The notes under the pieces: model-generated
The model's database searches: none
Told to the model about the DNA's origin: nothing
What the model saw: only the letters and a program-made list of their open reading frames with translations
Translations under genes and position numbers: made by a program
Shown here: positions 34,495 to 47,500 of the stretch, one piece after another
How positions within the stretch are numbered: the first letter of the stretch is position 1
Layout: each line of letters begins with the position of its first letter
From: Stromatinia cepivora
Taxonomy: Eukaryota; Ascomycota; Leotiomycetes; Helotiales; Sclerotiniaceae
Reading direction: 5' to 3'
NCBI GenBank assembly: GCA_014898415.1
Contig: RCTD01000005.1
Coordinates: 1,550,001-1,614,000, forward strand
Length of the DNA stretch: 64,000 bases

Positions 34495-37400
34495 ATGTAT
34501 GTTTCACCCCAACTTCAAGCCAATCCACCCTCTTTTGAAGACATAACCACTAAACTATCCTTGCATAGGAAGTTTGGAAAGCAAATCCAGAAAAGGCAGC
34601 TCGAAGTGCCCGAGTATGCAGCTAGTTTCGTTAATTATAAAGCTTTAAAGAAGGTCCGTCTCAACTATTTTTTAATCTGCAACTAGATATCTAAGCAACA
34701 AGCTTCAAGCTTATGAATCTTGCGGTAGCTTGATGAAGGGGCTACATTTACCATTTACTAACTCCATAATAGCTTATCAAAAAGCTTTCTGCTACACCCA
34801 TAATTCTCGCGCAAAATGAACTTTACCGTTCGACACCGGTCCTTGATTCCCAAGCCGCATTGCAAGCAAATAAGGCCACCTTCTTCTTCCAACTGGTGCG
34901 TTGTGCTCTTTTTTTCTTTGGAAACACAAGTTTTACTGATTATCCCACAGGAACGTGAACTTGAAAAGGTCAATGCCTTCTACCTTCAGAAAGAAGCCGA
35001 GGTATGTTATTCACCAAAACTCGACCAAAAACTCACCTGCTGATGGAATATAGCTTAAAATTCGGCTGAAGACTTTACTAGACAAGAAGAAAGTCCTCCA
35101 AACCCGTAGTCAAAATACTTCAAGACGGTCTGCGAAATTCACCACATTGGAAGAAGGTTTTCAACAGTTCGGCAATGATTTGAATAAGCTTCAACAATTT
35201 GTCGAGGTGAATGGTATTGCATTCTCCAAGATCCTAAAAAAATGGGACAAAACTTCCAAATCAAAAACTAAGGAGCTGTATCTTTCAAGAGCCGTTGAGG
35301 TACAGCCATTCTTCGATGCGACTGCTATCAGTGAATTATCTGACCAGGCCACTATGAGCTTGCAAGAGCTTGGAGCTTGGTCTGAAGGCGACAATGTTAG
35401 CTTTGAGAGAAGTCAAGAACATATCGTGAGCAGTCAACACTTACTAGGTACCGATGAAGGTGACGCCGATACCTTATTATTGGAAGCTGTAATTTCCGGA
35501 AATCTTGACTCTTTAAAAGATCTCCTTCAACGTATGAAGATCGCGACGGATCCTAGTGGTACCATGGATGTGGCATTAATGGAAAGAATCACTCGAACAT
35601 TCCTTGCAGCTGTTAGTGAAGGCCATAAGCAGTCGTTGCAGCTACTCTTGGATACTGCCTTGGTTGATGTACAGTCCGAAGATGATATAAATGAGCGCAA
35701 TTGTCTTCATCAAGCTACGATTTATGGTAACAGTTTTGTGTTGACCGTTGGACTTTCAAAGGGAGTAACGGTCAGCCGAACTGACGTATATGGGCGTGTA
35801 CCATTGCATTATGCGTGTATGCATGGCCGACTTGATATGATGGAGGAGTTGCTGAATGGTATGTTTCCCCCTAACTGCTTCATTTGTAGATGCTAATGAG
35901 CTTCGCTTCTCTAGCCGATTATTCTACAATTGATCTGATAGATCACGACAACTACACTCCTCTTATCCATGCGATTATTCACGGTCATATAGAATGTGCT
36001 CAGAGGTTACTTGACCGATCTGCCAGAATTGACCCGATATCCGATGCAGACCATGTTCCTCTGAACTTGGCCTGTGAACATGGCTCTATTGCAATCGTTG
36101 AACTTCTTCTTCAACACGGTGCCAAAATTCTTCCAGATGCCGAAGGACTATATCCTCAACATCTCGTTGCACGATCCGGTCAGACACCACAGCTACTTCT
36201 CTTGTTGAAAAGTTATGGCGCAGATCTCAATCAAATCGACAAACTCTACTCATGGACACCGCTCTTTCACGCAGCCAGTGAAGGAAACGTACCATGTATG
36301 CAAACTTTATTGGATGTTGGGGTTGAGACGCATATTCGTGACGAAAAAGATCTTTCCGCTATGTATTATGCGGCATGGGAAGGATATCTCGAGTGTATGA
36401 GACTCTTGTCCTTGATTCCACAATCGTCCAGAGATGAGAAGGCTATTTCGGTTCCAATTATTGCACCCACAATGGGAAGCAGTGCTCCTATGCCAATGAA
36501 CATTGATGCTGATGGTATCCCTGATCTGGAACTACCACCTCCAATTATTCCATTACGACGATATGGTCATAATTTCCTTGATACAAAAACTTTCATTCAA
36601 ATCAGCTTTGTGGAAGAAAATGGGGAGCAACCAATGATCTTCTTCCATGACAGCAAATATCCTGCAGCGCGCTTCACTATTTCTTCCAAACTTTCGGACT
36701 TGATACCCAAGAATATTTTACTCCCATTTCAGGAAGATACCCGACTTGTTTCATTTCAAATTGATAATTTAGAATCTTTCGCCATCGATTTCGATGTCTT
36801 TCCCACTTATGGTGCCAAAGTCATTGCAAAGACTGTCGCATTACCTAGTACCTTTCGAGCATTAGAAAGCAGTTCCGGTCGTTGTTGTTTACCCCTATTC
36901 GATCCGCGCTTAAGAGCTATCGGACAAATTACCTTCAATTTCCAAGTAATCAAACCATTCCAAGGCAAACCACTGGAAATCACAGATTTCGAAACTTATT
37001 GGAAAGCTACGAGTCAGTTCGACTCAAGACCAAGTGCTTTTATTACTGGATCAAGTTTGTCTGGAGACTATATTCAACTTTTTGTCCAACACACGTGTGA
37101 TGGAGTCCCAGTTCTTTGGCCACGTTGGAACATTACCTACAACAATATTGAATTTCCAGTTTGTCATCTAACTTATGCTCAATTCATAAGTGCTGGGTCA
37201 ACTCAAAGTAGATTAGCTAAGGATCTATCTGCTTTACCTGGGATGCCGTTGGAAAACATTACCGAGATTCATGCCATACTCGCGGCATCTGCTGTATCTC
37301 TCGAAGATGCACTTTCCTTACTCCCAAAAGGCATGCATGCTAACCTCCAAATCTTGTATCCAACTTTGGAACAAGAAAAACGCATGCAATTGAGCCCTAC

Positions 37401-37997
37401 CGTAAACATCAACGCATTTGGTGACGCCATCCTCACAGTGGTTTTTGACCACGCAAGAACTCTCCGAGAAAGATCCCCGGATGCAATGAGATCGATCGTT
37501 TTCAGTTCATACAACCCTACTATCTGCACAACCCTTAATTGGAAACAACCCAACTATCCCGTATTCTTGTGCAATGATCTGGGCCGTGAAGGGGAATTGA
37601 GTCAACATGTGAGAGTGGAAATTAGTGGAAGGAGAACTACTTCTATCAAAGAATCGGTTATGGTTGCGAAGAATAATAATTTCATGGGTTTGATTTGTTC
37701 TTCTAGACTTTTGGTAAGCTTTTTCAGCAATCTTAGAAAGCCCATCATATCTCATTCTACCTTTCTTTACTTTATTATCAAAGTTTGAATTCACTAATTA
37801 ACAAACAATAGGATATGGTACCAGCATTAATCGAAGCAATCAAATCACAAGGACTCGTATTAGTGATTGACAAATCCGCAGAGCCGGTAGATGAGAAGAG
37901 ATCATATAATGATCCGTTCCCACGATTACCGGATGGCGTTGATGGGGTCTTGAAGGCAAATGGCGTCTTGAGGTTCAATGAAAGTATTGATATGTAG
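34495..37997 (+). CDS. PHO81: SPX-ankyrin CDK inhibitor of the phosphate pathway (PHO81/NUC-2)
   Basis: Phosphate-starvation regulator that inhibits the PHO80-PHO85 cyclin/CDK in yeast and Neurospora (NUC-2). Exons 34,495-34,496, 34,569-34,653, 34,773-34,895, 34,951-35,001, 35,054-35,858, 35,915-37,713 and 37,812-37,997 total 3051 nt (1016 aa), the usual family length. The first exon gives only AT; the G comes after a 72-bp intron, so the start codon is split and the protein begins MKFGKQIQKRQLEVPEYA, as SPX proteins do. SPX occupies about residues 1-190 (KILKKWDK motif), ankyrin repeats about 230-480 (VPLHYACMHGRLDMM, TPLIHAIIHGH), and a glycerophosphodiesterase-like domain the C-terminal third. 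I see no clear catalytic His pair there, as expected for the regulatory family. Confidence 0.92.
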
Positions 37998-39181
37998 ATA
38001 ACTGGGTATAATAATAGCTTAGATGATGGGATTGCTGGGGATTATGGGTGGGAGTTGTCTATGATGGGTGGAATCCAAATGTAAGAATTAAAAAAAACGT
38101 TTTTGAAATATTGCGTTGTGATGGGCTCATGTGTTTGTGTTGGTGTCGTAGGTGCTGCGAATGTATGTTAGGAGCTCTAAATAGGTAATAGGTAATAGGT
38201 AGGAGCCTAGGAGGTTTCTATAGACAATCATCTTATTCCTAGCATCAGCCCCAACTCCTCTCAATGCACCTTCCTCACTCTTTCACTCATTCATTTGTTT
38301 ATCCATCCATACAAAATCTTCTTTCTCATCCGAACTCCCCCTTTTCTATTAAAGTATTCCCACATCAGCTATTCACTCAGCCCCCAAATTTTACTATTTC
38401 CACCTGTATCCCTTCTCCACCAAGCTCTATCCTATCTCATCCAATATTCCATCCTAACAACTCCATGTAAGATCTTAGTATAATATCCCGGGAGAAAGAA
38501 GATCAAGACACCGTACACTCGGCAACAACCAACTACTCTTTTCAGCTGTTAGTACCTACCTAGTCACCCGAACTTCTCGTTTGCTCCTCGCTAAAATCGA
38601 GGGGAAGTAACCTCCTGATATGAAAAGAGTTTGTGTATTTTACTTGCAGCGTCCTTTCGGATGTTGGGTTTTGCCTGGGAAGAAATGGTTGATAGTTTTA
38701 CTACGAAATTTCAAGTAGAGATGTCGCGGTGAAATGAGAGGTTTTCGCATCTCTAGGAATTCACTTGTGCTTCTCTTCGTTGACGTCGTTGGTCTACAGA
38801 TCGGAAATTACAGCCATAGCTTACAAGCCATGAAAGAGTAGAAAGAATTTCATGGGAGAAATGGGGTAATAAGAGCAGGTATCCAATCTTTAACCCCAGA
38901 ATCAACATCCTTGAGTATCCGCCTGGCCCATCAATGACATTCTTGTAGCCATACAACGTTCGATATCTCCATCAAGGATATAATACAGGCAGAGAGGCCA
39001 ATATTTAGAACTGGGAACTTCAGGAGCTTTCATATGAAATCCCAGAAAATCGTTCTAGACGTGCAAGAAAAGATTTGGCAGTAAAAGAGATGGGATAATG
39101 GTATCAAATGTTCAAATTTAACATAGCGATTCAAAAGGACATTCCTAAGTTTTGAGATTACTAGTGTAGATGTAACACTCT
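37998..39181 (+). other. Tail-to-tail intergenic region
   Basis: 1.2 kb between the ends of PHO81 and the minus-strand membrane protein gene. It contains a C/T-rich stretch at 38,250-38,460. No gene or RNA was recognised. Confidence 0.6.
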
Positions 39182-39893
39182 TCAAGCTCCCTTATATCTA
39201 TACCTCAAACTCCCCAACTCCTCTTCGGGATTTACACTCCCCATTAATGTTTTTGCTAGGAGTACCACGGTGTAGATCCCTAGGGGTAACCATTCGAATC
39301 CGGTCCACCATATATCTGTCTCCGTATCGGTGATTCTGGAATTCGATCTGTGTTTAGATTTGACAATACTTCCTAGAACTCCGAGGATGAAACTGAGAAG
39401 GAGATTGAGAGTTGGAAGGTAGGTTAAAAGAGGTCCGTCGTCGACTCTGTTGACTCCTAGCACCCCTCCTGTTTTTGACAGAGGGGAATCTTGGGATGGT
39501 CGATTGAAGTTGTCGAGGATAGCTATTGATGTTTTCTCAGGAGGTAAAGAGTAGACGAGGAACGCGGTGGAGAAGAGTGAGGTAATGGAGAGGATACTGA
39601 GGAGAGAGGTGGCTGGGGAGAAGAGGGTGAGGAGGTAGGGAATGATGCTTATGAGGGGAAGGCAGAGGAGAAGTCGCGTGTAGATGGTGTTGTACTTTGT
39701 GTGGAGGGCGGCGAGATGTTGGATTAGCTTGTCTTGTTCTAGGGAAAGGAAAATTAGTATTGATGCGATGGAGAGACGGATGGCGGGGTTCAAACATACC
39801 CTCTTCATCAAGAGCTTCGGGTAACGAGTCATCGGAATCATTATCTGTAGGATAGCGAAATGTCTTGCGTAGACGAGCGGTAGTTTGTTCCAT
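39182..39893 (-). CDS. Small multi-pass membrane protein, function unknown
   Basis: Exons 39,893-39,800 and 39,738-39,182 (651 nt, 216 aa), with a GTATGT donor and a CCTAG acceptor. The N-terminal 50 residues are hydrophilic and acidic (NDSDDSLPEALDEEEQDK). There are then two close hydrophobic segments (about residues 55-100, LLLCLPLISIIPYLLTLF and LLSILSITSLFSTAFLVY), a polar loop with GGVLGVNRVDDGP, a third segment (LLLSFILGVLGSIV), and a fourth near the end (LPLGIYTVVLLAKTL), closing with a basic tail. I do not recognise the family. The gene is divergent from COA1 with 225 bp between start codons, so co-regulation is possible. Confidence 0.75.
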
Positions 39894-40118
39894 TTTCGAA
39901 ACTTGCTATAACGCAAATATGTATAATATCTTGACAAACAATTAAACCAAAGAATTGAAACATGAAGCTGGAGCTCAAGCCTTGCACAGAGTTGTCAGCC
40001 TCGTATGTGCGCCACACTTCACGGAAACTTTTTAGCGGGTCATATCGAATGATCAATTCTAGCCCCCCTCCATTCTGCAACCTTTGCTTGAAGTCGGCGC
40101 CATATATCATACAACAAA

Positions 40119-40827
40119 ATGCTACCACGATTACTACGAGGCTCGAGGGCGTTGCCTAGATTGAGAATAAACTATGTAAACAATGCGAGGAACCTTGTCC
40201 AGAGAAGAACGTTAGTTGCGGCACCGAAAGCTGGAGATGGTCCCTTGATGGAGAGGAGGGGAGATCGGGAATTACCTGGTAATTTTTCCTTCCTGACTAC
40301 AACAGTGGAGGATTGAGATCAAAATAAGGAATCTACTAACAAGGACTGAAGAGCTTCCCGAAAATGGCATGAAATGGGTCCGCTCCATCCCCATATTCCT
40401 CGCCGTCCTAATCTCCAGCACCCTCGCCATCTTCAACTACCAAAAATCCTCATCCTCCGTCGTATCCTCCACACTCTACGCGCTACGCACATCACCCAAA
40501 GCGCGCGAATTCCTCGGTGACGAGATATATTTTGCGCATAAAATGCCTTGGATTTGGGGGGAGATGAATCAATTGCATGGCAGGATTGATATACAGTTTG
40601 AGGTTAAAGGGACGAAGAGGAGTGGGACAATGAGGTTTACGAGTTTTAGACCTACGAGACAGGGAATGTTTGAGACGACGGAGTGGAGTTTGGAGGGTGG
40701 GGAGGGGGACGAGAAGGTCAAGATTGATTTGTTGGATGGGGAGGATCCGTTTAAGGGAATTGAAGATGTGGAGGAGAGGTCGGCGGAGCCAGGTAGAGGA
40801 AGTTATGCGCCCGCTTTGTCTGGATAG
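40119..40827 (+). CDS. COA1: Cytochrome c oxidase assembly factor COA1
   Basis: An inner-membrane mitochondrial protein that helps Cox1 maturation in complex IV assembly. Exons 40,119-40,278 and 40,352-40,827 (636 nt, 211 aa). The N-terminus (MLPRLLRGSRALPRLR, then RRTLVAAPK) is a typical basic presequence. It is followed by GPLMERRGDRELP, a transmembrane segment near residues 85-105 (IPIFLAVLISSTLAIFNYQK), and a Tim21-like domain with EFLGDEIYFAHKMPWIWG and MNQLHGRIDIQF. The acceptor AAG at 40,349-40,351 is the one that restores frame; an upstream AAG would bring a stop. The shared promoter with the membrane protein at 39,182-39,893 is 225 bp. Confidence 0.88.
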
Positions 40828-41134
40828 AGTATTGGACGATTGGTTAAGTAGGGAGGGTGTGTTATGAGAGAGGAGAGGCGTCTTGGAAAATGAGGTCGAG
40901 GGACTCTGCACAAGTCGACTGAAATATGGTCAGCCGGGTAGGTTATACATTAGCGATAGTACCGCTCATGACTAGGGTGCAAGGATAAGCACACAAAAAT
41001 ATGTCAAGGTGATGATGATAGTAGACTTAAACGGTTGCAGGAAAAAGGTCATTGGATTGGCGTTAAAGGGTTTCTGCTCTAAAACGCCTGTATGCCATGT
41101 ATTCATATAAATATTACAAAGTAAAACATTCAGC

Positions 41135-42070
41135 TCATGCAGCAGCAGCTATCTTCGCTGGCTCCTTAGCTTCTTCCAACAGAGAAGGTATCGATGGTAC
41201 CTTCGGCCATGGCTTCTTAATAGCATCTTGAATCTTCACAACACATCCATCTGGGCCCGCAATACACCCATTCAAGACCACCAAACCCTTCTCAGCATCC
41301 ACCTTCAGCACCTTCACATTCTGAATTGTAACCTGATGGTTTCCCATACGTCCCGCCATCCTCTTTCCCGGATGAACTCTCGAACCACTTCCCTGACTTG
41401 CACCTGCACTACCCATCGTCCTATGATTCTTCGAATTACCATGACTAGCCGGCTGACCACTCCAACCCCATTTCTTCATTCCTCCTGCAAATCCCATTCC
41501 CCTGCTATTCGCCCTCGCATCCACAAACTGTCCCTCTATAAACCATTCCGCTCCAATACTCCTCCCAACCTCCAGTAATCCCTCTTCATTCTTCACACGA
41601 AATTCAGCCATATGTCTCTTCGGCGCTACTTCACTCGCTTCAAAATGTCCCAATTCGGGCCTCGTAACGTTGCTAGGATGTTTCCAGCCAGCTCCAACTT
41701 GTACCGCATAATACCCATTCTTTTCTCGGGTCTTATGCGCAACGACTTGTACGCGATCTAGTTGGACAACGGTACATGGTGTGCGAACACCCGTTTCGGG
41801 ATCGTAGAGAGCGGTCATTCCCTTTTTGATACCGAGGGCGCCGGTGCGTAAAGGGAGGGTGAAATCTTTGCGGGCGAGAGCAGCGGTTGAGGAGGCGGAG
41901 AGGATGGGTAAACCGGCACTTTGCTGGTTAAAGCGTTCGGGGTGGGAGCGAGGAGGGGCCGTCGTCCAGCCATATTTTACGCCGCGTTTGGCTACGAGAG
42001 GGAGGAGGGATTCGGGGAGGAGAAACGAGGGTGGGATTTGAGCCCAGCTGGTGGGGAGTTTGGGTGCCAT
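41135..42070 (-). CDS. MRPL9: Mitochondrial large-subunit ribosomal protein uL3m
   Basis: A structural protein of the mitochondrial 54S subunit near the peptidyl transferase centre. A single exon of 311 aa. I start at the ATG at 42,070 (MAPKLPTSWAQIPPSF) because the upstream in-frame part back to 42,286 would overlap the divergent CCDC25 gene and looks non-coding. An N-terminal targeting region precedes the uL3 core (TGALGIKKGMTALYD, then CTVVQLDRVQVVAHK). The family signature is present (HGNSKNHRTMGSAGASQG, HPGKRMAGRMGNHQVT). C-terminal alanines end the protein. The intergenic promoter to CCDC25 is 173 bp. Confidence 0.92.
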   Translation of the reverse strand: MAPKLPTSWAQIPPSFLLPESLLPLVAKRGVKYGWTTAPPRSHPERFNQQSAGLPILSASSTAALARKDFTLPLRTGALGIKKGMTALYDPETGVRTPCTVVQLDRVQVVAHKTREKNGYYAVQVGAGWKHPSNVTRPELGHFEASEVAPKRHMAEFRVKNEEGLLEVGRSIGAEWFIEGQFVDARANSRGMGFAGGMKKWGWSGQPASHGNSKNHRTMGSAGASQGSGSRVHPGKRMAGRMGNHQVTIQNVKVLKVDAEKGLVVLNGCIAGPDGCVVKIQDAIKKPWPKVPSIPSLLEEAKEPAKIAAAA

Positions 42071-42243
42071 GCTATTGGGATGGGGTGGAAGCTTAATTGG
42101 AGATTTGGTGATGGATTGGAGAGAGGGGAGAAAATCTTTGTACGGTGACCAGGATAGGCTCAGAGTGCGATCAATATCAGAAACGAAACCGGACTTCATA
42201 TTTACAACGTACAACTTTATGGAAAGATTTACGATATAACAAA
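42071..42243. promoter_or_regulatory. Compact divergent promoter, uL3m and CCDC25
   Basis: Only 173 bp separate the two ATGs, which point apart. Both genes must share this control region. Confidence 0.6.
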
Positions 42244-43141
42244 ATGGTGTATTATTACACCTCCAATACTGTTTCTCCAGCAGCATATATCTATGCTGGA
42301 AAAGACAAATTTGAAAGTAAGAAACAAATTCAGTTGGCCCAAATTTAAAGAAACAACATGTTAACGTACCGGTACCCCACAGATGAAGATCTCATCAAGC
42401 ATGGATTAGAAGAAGATGTATGGTTTCACGTAGACAAGTTGTCGAGTGCGCATATATATCTTCGTTTGAATGAGGGAGAATCATGGGAAACTATTCCGGA
42501 GGAATTATTGATGGATTGTGCGCAACTTACCAAAGCCAATTCCATTGAAGGTAGGTGAGGATGGAGATTTGGGGAAGAGGAGTAGGATGTGTGGTGAGGA
42601 CATGTGAGTTGATGATTTTGAGATAGGCAATAAGAAGGATAATATTACGGTTATCTATACGCCATGGTCAAACTTGAAGAAGGATGGGAGTATGGCGGTT
42701 GGACAAGTTAGTTTTAAGAATCAGAAAACTGTGAGTAGTTCATTTCGATTCCATGATTTAATGTATTATGTGATATTGAGATGTTTTGGTATTAGGTTAA
42801 GAGGATTATGGTTCCTGCGAGGGAAAATCCAATAGTCAACCGTTTGAGCAAGACCAAGGTTGAAAAGTTCCCAGATTTGGCAATAGAGAAGGAAGAGAAG
42901 TTGAAGGCTGCGAGAAAGAAGGATCAAGCTGCGCTGTTGGAAAGGGTACGTAATATGTGTCTTCGGATATTTAGATATACTAATTGCGAATCAGAGGAAA
43001 CAAGAGGCGAGACAGGCTCAGGAGTATAAGGAAAAGAAGTGGCAGAAGGATCATGCATATGATGATTTATTTGTTCAGGATGATGATGAAGAGGCCAATA
43101 ATCAAGATAGAGGGGAGGATTTCTTGGATGATTTCATGTAG
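42244..43141 (+). CDS. NFACT-R domain protein, CCDC25 homologue
   Basis: Exons 42,244-42,316, 42,383-42,550, 42,627-42,730, 42,796-42,945 and 42,995-43,141 (642 nt, 213 aa), all with good GT/AG sites. The first 120 residues are the NFACT-R (DUF814) fold: [38 protein letters not shown], and then [12 protein letters not shown] and [13 protein letters not shown]. The C-terminal half is a charged coiled coil ([34 protein letters not shown]) ending in an acidic tail ([15 protein letters not shown]). CCDC25-type proteins are ancient relatives of the NFACT/Rqc2 family; in fungi the role is not settled. Confidence 0.92.
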
Positions 43142-43418
43142 TTTGTTGTAATGGATATCATTAAGGATTTAAAACTGTGTGATGGAGGAGATACCTCCAA
43201 CCTCCTAGTGATATAATATTTGATAGAAAATGGATTTTTCATTTCCCATACTTTAAATATCTTCTTGCGACCCTATTTCAGGCCTTTGACCATGGGAATC
43301 CCCAATTCTGTTGTCTTCAACTAGACTTTTCTCCTACTTTCTACCTTCACCGCACACCGAACCTGATACCGAGGTGCACACTCCCTCCCATACAGCCAGA
43401 CCATCACCCCTGCCCCTT

Positions 43419-44153
43419 TCACTGTCCAATATTACTACCCATCTGATTTGCACTTGTCCCCTTAACCTTATGATCATTTGGATTTGCCGCCGCCTCATAC
43501 AATATATTCGTAGGCGCCTTACCCAACTGCATCCAATCCCCCTTAAAGCCCACATAACAAATCCGAGTCACATCCTCTCCAAAATTATCCTCTACAAACA
43601 GCGTCAAATTCTGTACTTTCCCAAACAAAGCCCTCTTAACACCAATATCCTGTATCTCAGACGTCTGACTCAACTGGAATTCCTGCGTGGGTTGCAGATC
43701 CGATGCGGTGCTGAAATCAAGATCATCGCGGTTGATGAAGACTTTGAGAGTCTTTGGAGCGGAGTCTGAATTCGATGTGCGGAGGAGAATAGAATGGAGT
43801 TTTACTTGGCCTGTGAAGCTATTAGGTTGGGATATATGTTAGCTATGATTGCAATAAGAGATGGTTTGGAGGGGTAAAAAGGCGGGGTAAACAAACGGAA
43901 TATGCATCAAAAGTTGTTCATCGGCATCGCTTTCGAGTTCTGGTTGTTCGTTCATTCGCTCATCCCACGTTTTCTTTACGATGGCTTTTCCTGATCCAGA
44001 AGAGGCTTCGTTGAGTGTGGTTATGTCGTCAAAATTGATGTGTTGGTAGAGTGAGTATTGAAGCGCGGGGGTGATATCGTCGGAATGATCGTGCCCTTCG
44101 TGAGAATGGCCGCCATGACCGTGGTCATGCTCATCATGACAGTGACTCGACAT
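43419..44153 (-). CDS. PITH-domain protein (PITHD1-like)
   Basis: Exons 44,153-43,897 and 43,818-43,419 (657 nt, 218 aa). The start MSSHCHDEHDHGHGGHSHEG is a histidine-rich stretch, common in this family and able to bind metal. The PITH (proteasome-interacting thioredoxin C-terminal) domain fills the rest: LYQHINFDDITTLNE, then, across the intron, HIPFTGQVKLHSI, NRDDLDFS and VQNLTLFVEDNFG, ending near TRICYVGFKGDW. The donor is GTTTGT, which fixes the phase; a neighbouring GT would break it. There is no thioredoxin domain. The end faces the end of CCDC25 with 277 bp between. Confidence 0.9.
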
Positions 44154-44594
44154 GATTTTCTAGGCTTTCAGTGTTTGCGGAAAGTTTGGAGAATTAAGAA
44201 GGATTTATTTCGGGTTGGGAAAGGTTATTTGCTCCCTATGGTCACCGATGACAAAATTATGGAGGGGAAAGATTCACCAATCATTCTGTTAATTTTAATA
44301 TCAATTGGCTAATGTTTCCTAGAAGAATTTCATCGACGGATGGCAACATATAGTCCTCATGAATTGATTACGGTGCTCTTAAGCCATTAAACCAGGCCTG
44401 GACAATCTCATTTGATATATGGAGTACAGGTAACTTTGACATAAGCTACTTTACATTATCATACACTCAATACATTATAGGTCTCTAAAACTACTCCCAA
44501 ACATCACATTACAGGATCAAACAATACTTATGCCAAATACAAGCCCAATGACGGTGATTTAGATAACCAAAACATGTAGCCAATCTTTCTATTT

Positions 44595-47500
44595 CTAAAA
44601 CCCTGCAGCCCTGCGTCTTTTCGATTTTTTCCTCCCAGGAGTAGCAGGAGCAGCAACTCTGCTACCAAAAGCTCCTTTGCTTGGTTGAGTCATTGGTAGT
44701 TCATTAACAGGTTGCGAACTATAAGTGCTGTATATCGCCGGTTGACTGCCAAAAGGTTGAGCAACAGCTTGAGATGAAGATGCAGCTGCATTGGCACGGT
44801 CTCGGCTCAAAAATCTTTCTGCTCTTCGTTTGCGCCGAGCATTTTCTCGTCGGCTACGGTAATCATCTTCGCCACTCTCTTCTGCAGCTGCAGCTCTTTG
44901 AACGTCCTCCCAAGAATATTTAGCTGGGTCTGCACCTGGAACAGATGGCCATTGGGAAATCAATGAGGTTCTTGCCGCACCGAATTCGGTTTTTGGCTCG
45001 AGGCTAACCGCGTATTGACGAAGTCGGGCAATGGTAGGGTCCTCAATAACTGTGGCGGCCGATATGACTGAAGGTGTGGGTGTGGGTAAGCTAAACTGGG
45101 GGTTCTCCACTGCTCTGGAATGAACCTGCGAACTGAAGTATGGAGGTGAACTTGCCCTCGAGACTTCATCAATGTCCTTAAGCATCTGCAATGATGTTCC
45201 ATCTTCAACGACTGGTGGAGATCTTGGCTCAAAGACTTCGTTACGTAGCGAAATACCAACCGAACTCAACCATAATTCCATAGCAATTTTTCGCACAAGT
45301 CTCGCTTTTGCCAAACGAACTGGCCCAGGAGTCTTGCGAGGAAGGTTTGTCACCCAAACATTGATGAGTTGATCATATATTTGCAGTAAATCAGGACACA
45401 TAGCATTTGATGAAAGGTCGTCAGAAAACATTCCAGGACAAGATATCAATTTCGAAAGGTGAAATTTTGATGAAGCGTCCTCTTCATCCTCATCGAATGT
45501 GCTCATGAAATCCATAAATTCGGTTACAGTTTTGGCTGCCTCATCGAGATCACCTGAAGGTGATGCATTATTCGATAGCTCAAGACAAGTTTTTAAGGAC
45601 ATGCTGTCCACTTGCTTGCCGTTTTGCATCTGAATCGATATATCACGAAACGCCATCTCCATATCAGTGTCCGAATCGTTCGACATCGTCTTATTGATTC
45701 GCTCGAACACGGGCTGCATATTAATCCTGAGAAGCAGATCCTTAGAGGCTTTGTTGATGTCTATTGAAAGCCTGTCATTTTTGGCCGTTAAAGAGCTCAT
45801 CTGATCCACCAAAACATCTTCATCATCCTCATCAGGAACGATGAAGTCATCTGCAAGTCTTCTAGCTGTCATGCGGATAGAATTATCCACAACTTTGTTT
45901 GTTGGTGCAACTAGACTGGAGTGTGAAGTCCATTTCTGTTCTGAGCTGAGAATTTCAGATGCCCACAGAGAAGAAACTAGCTCGAGGTTTGTAGTGAGCA
46001 TCCATGCTTGGTAAAATTTCACTCCTGCTTCCATGTAATCTAGTCCCGTGCCCCCGCTCGAGTCTTTTGGTATCAGATAAGGCGCAGAACACACAGAAAG
46101 ACTTTCTGCTCTAAGTGCTTTTTCCTCGCTTATCACAGGGGAAAGCCTAAATGCTCCCTCGAAAGTCCTCGCGATTTTCCCATCCATAAAAAAGGTATAT
46201 GTATTCAATCTTGAATTTTCCCTGGATGAGATAAATACTGTCAAGTCTGTTCCATTCTCGTCCTTAGACATTGTCAACTTCATCGAATCGTCGGTTGCAG
46301 TCCTGTAATGTTGATGCGACAGAATGACTTTGACCCCAGACTCCACGTTCGGACCATCCTCGCCAGTCGGTGTGACCTTTAGCCAAAAGATTCGAGTCGT
46401 AGTTAAAACAAACAAATGTGAAAGATCAACAATGCTGCGCTTAACATCCAATATCCAATCTTTTTGTAGTGAACTATTAAACGAGTAAGAAGGTAGCCGT
46501 GTTGGCTTAGATTTCGTATCAAAAATTGCAAGATGTCTTCTATTCGCAACTACCATAGTGCTTACGCTACCTGCCCAGAGGGCTCGGTGCCACTCGCCAA
46601 CATCTCCAGGTAATTTGTATGCTGGAATAACAGGATCTTCGCTGAAGTCGTCATAAATATGGCCCATCTTCCCGGGTACAATTTCAAAAGCGGAGCGTTT
46701 CTTTTGTCGACCTTCAATATCCCAACTACTCCATTGACCTGCGCGGTCTACGACCGCAAATTGTCGAGCGTACCAGGGGTTGAAACTGACATCCACATGT
46801 TCCTTTGACCCAGATTGTTGGCATGTTAAAGTTGCGACAGGATTGGCGTCCAGACAAGATGGAGGATAGGTCGCAATGTGCCCAGCGGGGGCTATGAAAG
46901 GCGTGGCAACCTCTCGAAATATGGGTCTGAAAATTGTAGTCATGGCCGCCTGTCTAACAGCGAACCAGGTACTAAGCTCGTTTCCATCATCGACAGATGC
47001 AATTTGCAAAATGGTCCCCCCGGTACCAAACCAATGCCCTTGATCCGCATTGGTAGAACCCATTGATAATCGAACTCCATTTTGAGACTCCCATCCAAGT
47101 TTTTCGGGGCGAGGTTTGACTAGTTTCAGGACATGACCAGCTTCACCACATGGAATCGCTACTATGAGTGCAATTTTAGAACCAGAAGTATGATTGACAT
47201 CCGCAGCGCCTCCAATTGCCATCAGTGTACTAGTCTTGAAACGGTTCAATGTCGCATCCGGGGTATCTTTGAAAAAGTTTGCGGTAAGGATTCCTCCAGG
47301 GAATGTTTCGGGTCGCTTCTTCGTGAGCCATCTTTGTTGGGTTCGAGCTATCATCGAACCTATTTTACCATTTCCAGGTATATCTCGAATCGAGGGAGGA
47401 ATGCATTGCGTGAATGGACTAAGTTGTTGAAATCGATGAACTGGGAAAACGGTAAGTATAGATTCAAAAGTACAGTCAAAAATAAATCCTACCTCTATTC

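Noticed and set aside
42071..42286. N-terminal extension of uL3m by 72 codons
   Set aside because: It would overlap the first exon of the divergent CCDC25 gene and is unlike uL3; the ATG at 42,070 fits the family.
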